Part shown: piece after piece, positions 15,411 to 23,010 of the stretch
Position numbering within the stretch: the stretch's first letter is position 1
Layout of the letters: the number at the start of each line of letters is the position of its first letter
Assembly: GCA_964392765.1 (NCBI GenBank)
Contig: CAYMRF010000013.1
Location: 1-26,231, forward strand
Origin: BTUB01 sp964392765
GTDB taxonomy: Bacteria > Babelota > Babeliae > Babelales > Vermiphilaceae
DNA: 26,231 nt
Reading direction: 5' to 3'
The notes under the pieces: model-generated
The model's database searches: none
Seen by the model: the letters and a program-made list of their open reading frames with translations, nothing else
Told to the model about the DNA's origin: nothing
Program-made: the position numbers and the translations under genes

Positions 15411-16748
15411 ATGTTTGATTTTTTAACGAATAAATTTTCCACAATATTCTCCAAAATTACCGGTAAAGGCACGCTTACGCAAGATGATGTGAGTGAAGTG
15501 CTTGCCAAAGTAAAAGATGCATTAATAGAAGCAGATGTGCCGCTCTCTTTGGTGGACACCTTCTGCGATGATATTAAAAATGAAGTGGTAGGGCAAAAAG
15601 TTTTAAGTTCTTTAAAGCCCTCAGAACAACTTATTAAAGTGGTTCATGATCGTCTTAAAGCATTCTTGGGTGGCCAAGATGCCGTTCCTTTCACCTTTCA
15701 ATTGCCCTCGGTGGTAATGGTGATGGGTTTGCAAGGATCTGGTAAAACCACCAGCATCGGAAAAATGGCCTATTTGGTGAGCCAAGAGGCAAAAGCCAAA
15801 GGCAAAGAGCGCCGCATTCTTTTGGCCTCAGTAGACTTTTACCGTCCTGCGGCAGTAGATCAGCTTGACATTCTTGCAAAACAGGTTCCCGGTGCCACAT
15901 TCTATCGTGCCAAAAATACTGATCCGGTTGAGGCAGCTAAAGAGATTTACGCCTATTATCAAAAAGAGCTATTTGAATTGCTCTTTTTAGATACCGCAGG
16001 CCGCTTGCATATTGATGAGCAGATGATCGCAGAGGTACAGCAGATTAACAAGCTGCTTAAGCCTAAGTATAAGCTGCTCGTGCTTGATGCCATGACCGGC
16101 CAAGAATCGCTACAGGTAGCCAAAACCTTCAATGAACAGGTAGGCTTTGATTCAGCCGTTTTAACCAAGCTTGATAGTAACACCCGTGCCGGAGCAGCAT
16201 TTGCCTTCCGTTACGCGCTTAAAAAGCCGATAGTATTTGTGGGCTCAGGGGAGAAGATCGCCGATCTTGAGCGCCTTTATCCAGAAAGATTGGCAGGGCG
16301 CATCTTAGGCCTGGGTGATATGGCAAGCCTGGTAGAGAAGGCTAATGAGAAAATTAAGCAATCCGAGCAAGAGGCGGTTGAGAAATCATTCGCTAAGGGC
16401 CAAATGACTCTGGAAGATTTTGCTAATCAGATGAAAATGATGCAAAAATTGGGTTCTCTCTCTCAAATTGTCAAATATATGCCAGGGGCAGGAAACCCTG
16501 CTTTATCTCCTGAGATGATCCAGAAGGGGGAGGCAGAGCTTAAAAAGTTTGCGGCTATTATTAGCTCAATGACCGTTAAGGAGCGGACTTTGCCTCGCAT
16601 TTTAGACGCTTCCCGTAAAAAAAGAGTAGCTCAAGGGGCGGGGGTAGCTGTTGCTGATATAAATCTTTTGCTCGAGCGATTTGAACAAAGTCAGCAATAT
16701 GTTAAACTTTTAAAGAAGTTTGGGCGTTTTCCCGGGCTTTTCAAATAA
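15411..16748 (+). CDS. ffh: Signal recognition particle protein Ffh
   Basis: 445 residues, the usual length. The N domain occupies about 1-95. The G domain has P-loop GLQGSGKTTS (106-115), DFYRPAAVDQL, DTAGRLHID at about 193-201 and TKLD. The Met-rich M domain starts at about 325 and contains MKMMQKLGSLSQIVKYMPG and the RNA-binding SRKKRVAQGAG. It binds 4.5S RNA and signal sequences and docks to FtsY. The segment after TKLD reads SNTRAGAAFA instead of the near-universal GDARGGAALS (see finding). First gene of the ffh-rpsP-trmD-rplS run. A repeat element separates it from rpsP. Confidence 0.95.
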   Translation: MFDFLTNKFSTIFSKITGKGTLTQDDVSEVLAKVKDALIEADVPLSLVDTFCDDIKNEVVGQKVLSSLKPSEQLIKVVHDRLKAFLGGQDAVPFTFQLPSVVMVMGLQGSGKTTSIGKMAYLVSQEAKAKGKERRILLASVDFYRPAAVDQLDILAKQVPGATFYRAKNTDPVEAAKEIYAYYQKELFELLFLDTAGRLHIDEQMIAEVQQINKLLKPKYKLLVLDAMTGQESLQVAKTFNEQVGFDSAVLTKLDSNTRAGAAFAFRYALKKPIVFVGSGEKIADLERLYPERLAGRILGLGDMASLVEKANEKIKQSEQEAVEKSFAKGQMTLEDFANQMKMMQKLGSLSQIVKYMPGAGNPALSPEMIQKGEAELKKFAAIISSMTVKERTLPRILDASRKKRVAQGAGVAVADINLLLERFEQSQQYVKLLKKFGRFPGLFK

Positions 16749-16750
16749 TA

Positions 16751-16830
16751 AGCCCGTTCGCCCTGAGCTCGTCGAAGGGTAGTTTAGGTTTGGCTCGCAT
16801 GGTTCGACAGGCTCACCACGAGCGGTTTTA
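16751..16830. repeat. Repeat-family copy between ffh and rpsP
   Basis: Contains the module A core CCTGAGCTCGTCGAAGGG (16762-16779) and an opposed CATGGTTCGACAGGCTCACC (16799-16818). It begins with CCCGTTCG and ends with CGAGCGG, so the ends are imperfect inverted repeats. On the minus strand it encodes the familiar STSSGRTG-type peptide signature of such repeats. Confidence 0.7.
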
Positions 16831-16857
16831 GTTAATTTTTCTAATAAGGATGATTGC

Positions 16858-17106
16858 ATGGCAGTCAGAATTCGTTTATCTCGTATTGGTAAAAAAAATG
16901 CACCTTTCTCACGCATTGTAGCGCTTGATTCACGTAAAAAACGCGATGGTGCTTTCTTGGAAGATTTAGGAACTTATGACAACTTAAATTCTAAGTTGGT
17001 TCACTTCCATGAAGAGCGCGTTAACTATTGGATCTCTGTAGGAGCACAGCCTTCTGAGACAGTAAAAAGATTGCACCGCATGTATACTGATGCAAAAGCT
17101 GCATAA
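16858..17106 (+). CDS. rpsP: 30S ribosomal protein S16
   Basis: 82 residues, complete. MAVRIRLSRIGKKNAPFSRIVALDSRKKRDG is the classic S16 start, followed by LGTYD and VNYWISVGAQPSETVKRL. It helps assemble and stabilise the 30S subunit. AAGGATG lies nine bases before the ATG. It is followed after 54 bases by trmD; the rimM gene that normally lies between them is absent. Confidence 0.96.
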   Translation: MAVRIRLSRIGKKNAPFSRIVALDSRKKRDGAFLEDLGTYDNLNSKLVHFHEERVNYWISVGAQPSETVKRLHRMYTDAKAA

Positions 17107-17117
17107 TCCTTCGATAC

Positions 17118-17141
17118 GAATTCTTTACTAGCTCAGAATTC
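17118..17141 (+). other. Hairpin between rpsP and trmD
   Basis: GAATTCT (17118-17124) and AGAATTC (17135-17141) form a perfect 7-bp stem with a 10-base loop. No T-run follows, so it is not a typical terminator. It may tune mRNA stability between the two cistrons. Confidence 0.4.
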
Positions 17142-17160
17142 TACTCAGGATGTGTGACAC

Positions 17161-18459
17161 ATGAAAGTATCCATTCTCTCGGTATTTCCGCAACTCTATA
17201 AGCCGTTTTTAGAGACGAGCTTAATAGCACGTGCACAAGAACAAAAATTGGTCCAGTTTAATCTGGCCGATTTTTTTTCTTATGTAGCTCCTAAGGAGCG
17301 TATTGATGCGCCAACGTTTGGCCATGGTGCTGGCATGCTTATTAAACCAGAAGTGGTTCAAAAAGCTATCGAAGCCCATGAGCAAAAAGATGGATCTGCG
17401 TATAAGATTTTTTTCTCTCCTCATGGCAAGAAGCTCGATCAGTCTTTGTTGCAAGAAATTGCGCGCGAAGCGGGTAAAAAAAATCATCTTATGTTGATTC
17501 CGGCCCGTTATGAAGGCATGGATGCGCGTGTTGAAGAGCAGTATGCCGATCAAGTGGTATCTATTGGCGATTTTGTGCTCATGGGTGGCGATTTGCCGGC
17601 AATGATTCTTTTAGAAGGATTATTGCGCTTAATCCCCGGCGTGGTAGGAAAGAGTGAATCAGTTCAGCACGATTCATTCACCGGGCCATTGGTTGATTAT
17701 CCTGAATATACTGCACCGGTGGTTTGGCAGGGTAAATCGGTGCCGGAAGTGCTGCGATCGGGCAATCATGCTGAAATAGTTAAATGGCGCACGAGCCAAG
17801 CTCTTGAGCGCACGGTTGAAGGCCATTTTGATTGGTTACGTTCATTTCCGCTTGATACTGATCAAAAAAAGGCAGCAGCACAGGCAGTGCCTTGCCATTA
17901 TGTTGCGTTGGTGCACAATGAGATCTTGCTTGAAGGGGGCAGGATAGGCTGCACTTCAGTCACCTCTCTTGATATTCATGATATTGCTCGTTCGGCAAAA
18001 ACGTATGGTATAAAAAATTACTTTATTGTGACCGCCTTGCTGGATCAGCAGAAAATTGTGCGTAAATTGCTCGATTTTTGGCAAATTGGCAGTGGTATGG
18101 AATATAATGCGAGTAGGCATGAGGCAGTAAGGCAGGTAGAGCTTAAAGAAACTTTAGAAGCAGCGATTCAATCTATTGAAGAAAGAGAAGGCAAAAAGCC
18201 TCTGGTTATTGCTACCTCGGCACGAATTATGGGAAATGCCAAGCAGGTCACCTATCATCAGCAAGATGTTATCTGGAAGCAGAAGCGGCCAGTTCTGCTG
18301 ATTTTTGGTACCGGAAAAGGGTTATCTCAAGAACTTCTTGATAGATGCGACTATTTATTGGTTCCGGTAGAAGGTATGAGCAGCTATAACCATCTTTCGG
18401 TGCGATCGGCAGTAGCCATTATTTTGGATCGTTGGTTAGGTTTAAACGTAAAAAAGTAG
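17161..18459 (+). CDS. trmD: TrmD tRNA (m1G37) methyltransferase fused to a second SPOUT RNA methyltransferase
   Basis: 432 residues, against about 240-250 for ordinary TrmD. Residues 1 to about 235 are TrmD: FGHGAGMLIKPEVV, ARYEGMDARVEEQ, SIGDFVLMGGDLPAM (SAM-binding knot), DSFTGPLVDYPEYTAP and SGNHAEIVKWR. It methylates G37 of tRNAs to prevent frameshifting. From about residue 244 (HYVALVHNEIL, TSVTSLDIHDIARSAKTYG, LIFGTGKGLS) the protein matches the SPOUT RNA methyltransferase family that is a separate gene beside trmD in Thermotoga and deltaproteobacteria (Pfam Methyltrn_RNA_4, from memory). AGGATG lies upstream. Both knots appear intact, so this is a genuine two-enzyme fusion, not a readthrough artefact. 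Confidence 0.92.
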   Translation: MKVSILSVFPQLYKPFLETSLIARAQEQKLVQFNLADFFSYVAPKERIDAPTFGHGAGMLIKPEVVQKAIEAHEQKDGSAYKIFFSPHGKKLDQSLLQEIAREAGKKNHLMLIPARYEGMDARVEEQYADQVVSIGDFVLMGGDLPAMILLEGLLRLIPGVVGKSESVQHDSFTGPLVDYPEYTAPVVWQGKSVPEVLRSGNHAEIVKWRTSQALERTVEGHFDWLRSFPLDTDQKKAAAQAVPCHYVALVHNEILLEGGRIGCTSVTSLDIHDIARSAKTYGIKNYFIVTALLDQQKIVRKLLDFWQIGSGMEYNASRHEAVRQVELKETLEAAIQSIEEREGKKPLVIATSARIMGNAKQVTYHQQDVIWKQKRPVLLIFGTGKGLSQELLDRCDYLLVPVEGMSSYNHLSVRSAVAIILDRWLGLNVKK

Positions 18460-18478
18460 CATAAATAGTAATTTTTAG

Positions 18479-18484
18479 TATAGT
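18479..18484 (+). promoter_or_regulatory. Possible -10 for rplS
   Basis: TATAGT in an AT-rich spacer, 41 bases before the rplS start. No clear -35. It may add an internal promoter within the operon. Confidence 0.3.
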
Positions 18485-18525
18485 TAAAAGCATAGTCAGC
18501 ATATATATGGTTTCAAGGACTCTCA

Positions 18526-18924
18526 ATGAAAGCAAATAAATTAACTAAAGAAACGATTGCAACGCTTGGCGTTGTTGACCGTGGTTTTCCAGAATTTAAC
18601 GTTGGTGATACCATCGCAGTAGCGCAACGTATTATGGAAGGCGATAAAGAGCGTATCCAAATGTTTGAAGGTGATGTTATTTGCCGCAATACTCATGGCA
18701 TTTCAAGCACTTTCACCGTTCGTAAAATTGGTGCAAATTCAGTGCCAGTTGAAAGAATTTTCCCTGATCATTCTCCGTTGATCGAATCAATCAAAGTGGT
18801 TCGTCGCGGTGATGTTCGTCGTGCGAAATTATACTATCTTCGTAGCCGTGTTGGTAAAGCTGGCCGCGTGAAAGAAAAGATTGTAAGCCAGACTAATTCT
18901 GCTGCAACCGAAAAGAACGCATAA
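18526..18924 (+). CDS. rplS: 50S ribosomal protein L19
   Basis: 132 residues. The L19 core is complete: FNVGDTIAVAQRIMEGDKERIQMFEGDVI, TFTVRKIGANSVPVERIFPDHSPLIESIKVVRRGDVRRAKLYYLRSRVGKAGRVKE. A short Ser/Thr/Ala/Asn tail of about 13 residues extends beyond the usual end. L19 lies at the 30S-50S interface. AAGGA before the ATG. Last ribosomal gene of the cluster; a lipoprotein gene starts 16 bases after its stop. Confidence 0.96.
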   Translation: MKANKLTKETIATLGVVDRGFPEFNVGDTIAVAQRIMEGDKERIQMFEGDVICRNTHGISSTFTVRKIGANSVPVERIFPDHSPLIESIKVVRRGDVRRAKLYYLRSRVGKAGRVKEKIVSQTNSAATEKNA

Positions 18925-18940
18925 CTTACACTGATGATTC

Positions 18941-19519
18941 ATGAGAGAGTATATCAGTAATGTATTGAGCGTCTTGGCAATCGTTGCGATGATTCCCGGA
19001 TGCTTTTCTAAGCAAAACAAAATCTCAAAAGCTGCTCTGCCGCAAAAGCAAGCAGCTTTTTCTTTTGATAGTCTTGAAACTAATATTGATATTGCTGCTG
19101 GCATGGCAGATCAGAGCAATTATAATCATGAGATAGAAGCTAAACTTCTTGATATTCCTACTATGGTTGGCTCGGTGCCCGTTGAATTTGATAAAGCGTC
19201 CGCTCATTCCGCCGACGCCAAGGCTATGGCGGACATGGGTGAGGACTCGAAGAGGGAGTTCATCTTGAGCTCTGTCGAAGGGTCTCGAACCATGCAAGCG
19301 TTTGTTTGCCAATATGATCAAGAAATGGTTTCAAACTTTTACCATTTTGAAATGGAAAATAATGGATGGAAGCGGATTGCATGTGTGAAAGGATATGAAA
19401 CCACGCTTGTTTTTCAAAAGCCAAAAAGGCTTTGCATAATTTCTGTTCGCTCGCTTTCACGCAAATCAAAAAATAACTATTCTACGGTGGTGCATATTTG
19501 CACGAGTAACAAAGAGTAA
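18941..19519 (+). CDS. Hypothetical lipoprotein with repeat-derived insertion
   Basis: 192 residues. The signal sequence VLSVLAIVAMIPGC has a lipobox-like IPGC, so Cys21 is probably lipidated. The C-terminal domain (about 120-190: DQEMVSNFYHFEMENNGWKR, TTLVFQKPKRLCIISVRSL) looks like a small alpha/beta lipoprotein domain of the FYxxxMxxxGW type; I cannot name the family. Residues about 86-119 (ASAHSADAKAMADMGEDSK and on) are encoded by a copy of the dispersed repeat and lie in frame. There is no good Shine-Dalgarno site, so translation may be coupled to rplS 16 bases upstream. Convergent with the next gene, five bases apart. Confidence 0.75.
   Translation: MREYISNVLSVLAIVAMIPGCFSKQNKISKAALPQKQAAFSFDSLETNIDIAAGMADQSNYNHEIEAKLLDIPTMVGSVPVEFDKASAHSADAKAMADMGEDSKREFILSSVEGSRTMQAFVCQYDQEMVSNFYHFEMENNGWKRIACVKGYETTLVFQKPKRLCIISVRSLSRKSKNNYSTVVHICTSNKE
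19197..19296. repeat. Repeat-family copy inside the lipoprotein gene
   Basis: Module B at 19208-19239 (TCCGCC...CGCCAAGGCT...GGCGGACA, with TCCGCC/GGCGGA inverted ends) followed by module A CTTGAGCTCTGTCGAAGGG (19264-19282) and TCTCGAACCATGC. Same order as at 25014-25119. Confidence 0.7.
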
Positions 19520-19524
19520 CTCGT

Positions 19525-19950
19525 CTATCTGCTTGTCAAAGATACTGTTCCGTCGGGTTTAACGATCGCAACCAATTTTTTCCCCGATTTAATTAATTCT
19601 TCTTGAAGGATCTCTTCTTTAAGGCTCTGCTCATTACCAGGTAATGCTAGGTGTTGAAGCCTTCCATGATTATTGTAATCAACAGATATTTTATATTCGC
19701 CTTTAGATGTATACACTAAAGTAGGTGTTGACGGACTTGGTGCAAGAAATTTCATATCTGTATAGGGTGATAGCTTTCGTTGAAAGTAATTCATATCTCG
19801 CGTAGCATCATTATAAAATCTTGACCATACAATTGCTGCATTTGCAGCTTGATTAGATACTTCTATTTCAGGGTAAACATCTGCTTGCATTGCTGTTGCA
19901 AATCCTGGAATTAAAAGACTTGCGAGTGATAGATAGCGAATAATTTTCAT
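19525..19950 (-). CDS. Small secreted hypothetical protein
   Basis: 141 residues. Signal peptide YLSLASLLIPGFATA with likely cleavage near residue 20. The mature part contains AAIVWSRFYNDATRDMNYF and a beta-rich segment, TPTLVYTSKGEYKISVDYNNHGRLQHL. It ends KKLVAIVKPDGTVSLTSR. AAAAAAGGAGAT stands before the ATG. The gene lies 26 bases after the glycine-zipper gene and is probably the last cistron of the 20872-19525 operon. No family recognised. Confidence 0.7.
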   Translation of the reverse strand: MKIIRYLSLASLLIPGFATAMQADVYPEIEVSNQAANAAIVWSRFYNDATRDMNYFQRKLSPYTDMKFLAPSPSTPTLVYTSKGEYKISVDYNNHGRLQHLALPGNEQSLKEEILQEELIKSGKKLVAIVKPDGTVSLTSR

Positions 19951-19976
19951 ATAAATCTCCTTTTTTAGTAACTTAA

Positions 19977-20330
19977 TTAATCAATATTCATCGGATCAAA
20001 GTTGGGATATACCTTTCTACCATCATTATCGAAATATGGCTGTTGATATACTGGCTGACGATAATAGGTTCCAGTACCGCGGTATTTCACGGGGCGATAT
20101 CCATAGTTATCATAATCATCGTAATAATATCTATCACGGCGACGTGATTCGCCCATTAAGCCAACGCCTAATCCAACGCCTGCTCCAATTGCCGCACCTC
20201 TTCCGCCACCAAAAGCTCCGCCTAATCCTGCGCCAACGGCAGTAGGCATTAATACATCGCCAAAATCAGCCAATAGTGCGGGCGTAATTGTGGTGAGAGC
20301 GAGCAATGCTGCTAATACTAATTTCTTCAT
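19977..20330 (-). CDS. Secreted glycine-zipper protein with Tyr/Arg-rich tail
   Basis: 117 residues from the ATG at 20330, chosen because AAAAAGGAG precedes it and it starts a clean signal peptide (MKKLVLAALLALTTITPALLA). An upstream in-frame ATG at 20363 overlaps the stop of the preceding gene (TAATG) and would add 11 basic residues. After cleavage, GAGLGGAFGGGRGAAIGAGVGLGVGLMGE is a glycine zipper of the outer-membrane type. It is followed by a tail very rich in Tyr, Arg and Asp (RRRDRYYYDDYDNYGYRP). Possibly inserts into or associates with the outer membrane. Confidence 0.75.
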   Translation of the reverse strand: MKKLVLAALLALTTITPALLADFGDVLMPTAVGAGLGGAFGGGRGAAIGAGVGLGVGLMGESRRRDRYYYDDYDNYGYRPVKYRGTGTYYRQPVYQQPYFDNDGRKVYPNFDPMNID

Positions 20331-20362
20331 AAAAATCTCCTTTTTCTTCATCTTTTTTATCA

Positions 20363-20872
20363 TTACTCAATAATATTTCCATTATTATCTAAGAGCTTAA
20401 ACTCGTCTTGCTCATTGTTTACAATTGAATATTCAATCGCTTTGGCCAGCTGAAATATTTTTGCTTTATTGGTTTGCTTATTAAGAAGTGTCAAACTAAT
20501 AATTGGTCCCCAAATGCTTCCAGCCCCGCCTAATTTTGCGTCAATTCGAATAGGCGTATTAAGCTCTACTCGTTTGCCCGGCTCAAGAATAAATTAAGGA
20601 TCAGCTCCCAATTTTTTAGCAATTAATTTTTTTCCGGTCCCAATAAATTGAGCGCCTTTGATATTTCCAGTTCCTGGTGTGGTTTCAAACTGATACCCAA
20701 TGGGAAAATCAGTATGATTATTCAAAATAAGTGTTCCCTCTTGAATGCCAGAAGGCGCATTGGCTTGGTTGCCAAGTATCACGAGAATCTCAGCCGCTTT
20801 AGTTTCTGGCTTGATGCCCATGAGAGGCATGAAACTCATAATGCAAAGAGTAAATAGTGTTGAATGCTTCAT
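20363..20872 (-). pseudogene. Secreted protein gene interrupted by one in-frame TAA
   Basis: An ATG at 20872 with AAAGGAAATAAG upstream begins a signal peptide (LFTLCIMSFMPLMG) and 92 residues ending KKLGADP at a TAA (20594-20596). The same frame then stays open for 76 more codons (FILEPGKRVELNTPIRID ... LLDNNGNIIE) to a TAA at 20363-20365 that overlaps the next possible ATG. The downstream part reads as natural protein, so the original product was about 169 residues. Explanations are a recent nonsense mutation (for example from GAA or CAA), a sequencing error or, less likely, readthrough. The N-terminal part may still be made. Family not recognised. Confidence 0.65.
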
Positions 20873-20893
20873 ACTTATTTCCTTTATAGTATT

Positions 20894-20923
20894 ATTCTAT
20901 CTGAATATTTGTCTTAAAATCAA
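20894..20923 (-). promoter_or_regulatory. Promoter of the small secreted-protein operon
   Basis: On the minus strand TTGATT (20918-20923), an 18-base spacer and TAGAAT (20894-20899), about 22 bases before the ATG at 20872. Confidence 0.55.
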
Positions 20924-20980
20924 TAGATTGGGTATCCCGACGGGCAGGGCAAAAAGGTGGTAAATGCGGCTCTTTTAGGC

Positions 20981-22369
20981 TTATTTTAAGTAATCCACCA
21001 TTTTATTCACTTTTCCTGCCCCTAATAGAAGCACTAAATCATCTTCGCAAGCGATCGGCCGCAGTTGTTCTTTAATCGCGGTAAAGTCTGCTTCATACGG
21101 AGCATAGCTAATAGAATACGCGGGATTAGTTTCTTGAATCGCATTCACCAAATTCTGGCTGTTCACATTCATAATGGGCGCTTCACTCGCAGGAAAGATA
21201 TCAGTCACAATCAAATGATCAATATCCGCTTCTTTGAATGTTTTTATAAAATCATGCCATAGTTTATCCGTGCGCGTGTATCGATGAGGTTGAAATACCA
21301 CGATGAGCTTTTTCTTTGCCCGTTTTTTAGCAACAAGGAGCGTGTTGTAAATTTCTTTAGGGTGATGGCCATAATCGTCAAAGATTTCAGCACCTTGAAA
21401 TAGGCCTTTATAGCAGAAGCGGCGTTCAATACCTTTAAAGGTGGAAACTGCACTGGCGATTGTCTCAAAAGGAATGCCTAAATCGAGCGCTACTGCAGTT
21501 GCGGCGAGTGTGTTAAGCACATTATGGCGCCCGAGTATGTTGCTTTTCATGCTGCCCAATGGAATACCATCTTTGCCGTAAAGATCAAACGTTGAATAGG
21601 TGGCTTGTAAATCTACGTTGTTCGCATAAATATCAGCATTAGATTCTAAACCATATTTCACCATTCTAATGTGCGGCAGGCTTGGCAAGATTGAGCGAAC
21701 GTTTTCATCATCGATGCACACAAACGCTTTTCCATAAAAAGGGATGTGGTTTAAAAAGCGTTTAAACGTCTCTTTAATATCATCAAGATCTTTATAGGTT
21801 TCTAAATGTTCTAAATCGATATTGGTAACCACGGCAAGGGTAGTGTGCAAATTTAATAAGGAGCGATCGCTCTCATCGGCTTCTGCAACGAGGAAATCGC
21901 CATTGCCTAAGCGTGCATTCGCATCAATATTTTTTAGATGGCCGCCCACCACAACGGTAGGATCTAATTTTGCTTCAATTAAAATATGAGAAATTAAAGA
22001 AGTGGTAGTAGTTTTGCCATGAGCGCCGGCAATCGCGATGCTAAATTTGGTGCGCATTAGTTCTGCAAGCATTAATGCACGCGGAATAGTGGGAATGCCG
22101 CGCGCTTGCGCGGCAACAATTTCTGGGTTATGTGCGCGAATAGCAGATGAATATACTAAAATGTCTGGCTTTGCCTCATGGCAAGATGCGCTATTATTGC
22201 CTTCAAAAATTGAGCAACCACAGGCTTTTAAATCTTTAATGCTTTGCTGTTCCATATCAGCATCGCATCCAGAGATGGTGTAGCCTTGGTTTCTTAAAAT
22301 TTGAGCAATGCCGCTCATGCCAATGCCGCCGATACCAACAAAATGAATATGTTCTTTGCTGTTGTACAT
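20981..22369 (-). CDS. murC: UDP-N-acetylmuramate--L-alanine ligase
   Basis: 462 residues. Adds L-Ala to UDP-MurNAc, the first peptide step of peptidoglycan synthesis. The N-terminal Rossmann-type domain has GIGGIGMSGIAQIL (12-25). The ATP-binding P-loop is GAHGKTTTT (115-123). EADESD, TNIDLEHLE, GRHNVLNTLAA, the RRF motif (GIERRF), DDYGHHPKEI and FQPHRYTRT are all present, so the enzyme looks intact. AGGA lies before the ATG. It stands alone here, without the usual dcw neighbours. The merR gene lies upstream on the same strand, separated by a repeat element. No T-run terminator is seen after the stop. Confidence 0.95.
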   Translation of the reverse strand: MYNSKEHIHFVGIGGIGMSGIAQILRNQGYTISGCDADMEQQSIKDLKACGCSIFEGNNSASCHEAKPDILVYSSAIRAHNPEIVAAQARGIPTIPRALMLAELMRTKFSIAIAGAHGKTTTTSLISHILIEAKLDPTVVVGGHLKNIDANARLGNGDFLVAEADESDRSLLNLHTTLAVVTNIDLEHLETYKDLDDIKETFKRFLNHIPFYGKAFVCIDDENVRSILPSLPHIRMVKYGLESNADIYANNVDLQATYSTFDLYGKDGIPLGSMKSNILGRHNVLNTLAATAVALDLGIPFETIASAVSTFKGIERRFCYKGLFQGAEIFDDYGHHPKEIYNTLLVAKKRAKKKLIVVFQPHRYTRTDKLWHDFIKTFKEADIDHLIVTDIFPASEAPIMNVNSQNLVNAIQETNPAYSISYAPYEADFTAIKEQLRPIACEDDLVLLLGAGKVNKMVDYLK

Positions 22370-22394
22370 GTTGTCCTAAGTAATTTTTACACCA

Positions 22395-22481
22395 CCGTTC
22401 GCCTCGATGGAGCCCGCAGGGCGAATGGAGAGGTTATTAAGACTTCTCGACTCGGATAAAACCCTCGCTCGAAGCGAACGG
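22395..22481. repeat. 87-bp repeat element between merR and murC
   Basis: Bounded by perfect 8-bp inverted ends CCGTTCGC (22395-22402) and GCGAACGG (22474-22481). The inside has GCCCGCAGGGCGAATGG and CTCGCTCGAAGC. Related by its ends to the copies in uvrD and after ffh. It occupies almost the whole spacer. Confidence 0.65.
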
Positions 22482-22484
22482 AAA

Positions 22485-22880
22485 TTAGAGTAATTCCCGT
22501 AGTTTCAATAATTTCTTTTGTAAATCTGCAATCTGTTGCTCCAACTGCTCTCGAGTTGCTTCACTGGTTATCTTTTCTGGAGCAAGATTAATGCGATGCG
22601 AAGGAAGAATTCTTGGCTCTTCTTCGACCGTGGTAGTTTTACGCTTTGCTTTATCTTTCAGTTGTTGTTTTGCTCCCGCAATCGTGTATCCCTTTGAATA
22701 TAAGAGATCTTTGATGGTAGCAAATTTCTCAACATCTTTTTCATCATAAAAGCGTTGACCGCCGGTTGAGCGCTCGGTGCGCATTTCAAACTCTTTTTCC
22801 CAAAATCTAATCACAAACTTTTCTACGTTTAAATAATGGGCTAATTCACCAATGCGAAACTGTCTTTTTTGCATTTTCAT
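22485..22880 (-). CDS. MerR-family transcriptional regulator
   Basis: 131 residues. Winged-helix MerR DNA-binding domain at about 8-75 (FRIGELAHYLNVEKFVIRFWEKEF, GGQRFYDEKDVEKFATIKDLLYSKGYTIAGAKQQL). It is followed by a Lys/Thr-rich linker and a C-terminal leucine-rich coiled coil (REQLEQQIADLQKKLLKLREL) for dimerisation. There is no effector domain and no metal-binding Cys. This short type is common in deltaproteobacteria and their relatives; its targets are generally unknown. AAAAAGGA before the ATG. Divergent from yidC. Confidence 0.9.
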   Translation of the reverse strand: MKMQKRQFRIGELAHYLNVEKFVIRFWEKEFEMRTERSTGGQRFYDEKDVEKFATIKDLLYSKGYTIAGAKQQLKDKAKRKTTTVEEEPRILPSHRINLAPEKITSEATREQLEQQIADLQKKLLKLRELL

Positions 22881-22927
22881 ACTAACGTCCTTTTTACTAC
22901 TTTTTCTCGTTTTTTTGAGCCTGTTCT

Positions 22928-22937
22928 TATACGTATA
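22928..22937. promoter_or_regulatory. Palindrome at the merR promoter
   Basis: TATACGTATA, a 10-bp perfect palindrome, overlaps candidate -10 boxes for merR (minus strand GGTATACG or TATAAG), about 50 bases before the ATG. It may be a site for autoregulation. Weak evidence. Confidence 0.3.
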
Positions 22938-23010
22938 CCAAAATAGTTAAAATAGAGCATTATTTTTCTTGTAAAAGTTGAGCTTTGTTCTGGTAAGAGG
23001 GCCGTTTTTT

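Noticed and set aside
16710..16916. Minus-strand ORF opposite the ffh end and rpsP start, with STSSGRTG-like peptide
   Set aside because: It is the antisense translation of the repeat element at 16751-16830 joined to flanking gene ends. No ribosome-binding site and no independent protein signal.
19025..19321. Minus-strand ORF with RPFDRAQDE-like peptide
   Set aside because: Shadow of the repeat copy inside the lipoprotein gene, which has a clear lipobox and C-terminal domain on the plus strand.
20924..20980. GC-rich GGGTATCCCGACGGGCAGGGC after murC as terminator or repeat copy
   Set aside because: Only very short stems, no T-run on the murC strand and no clear match to modules A or B. It may be a worn repeat fragment, but this cannot be supported.
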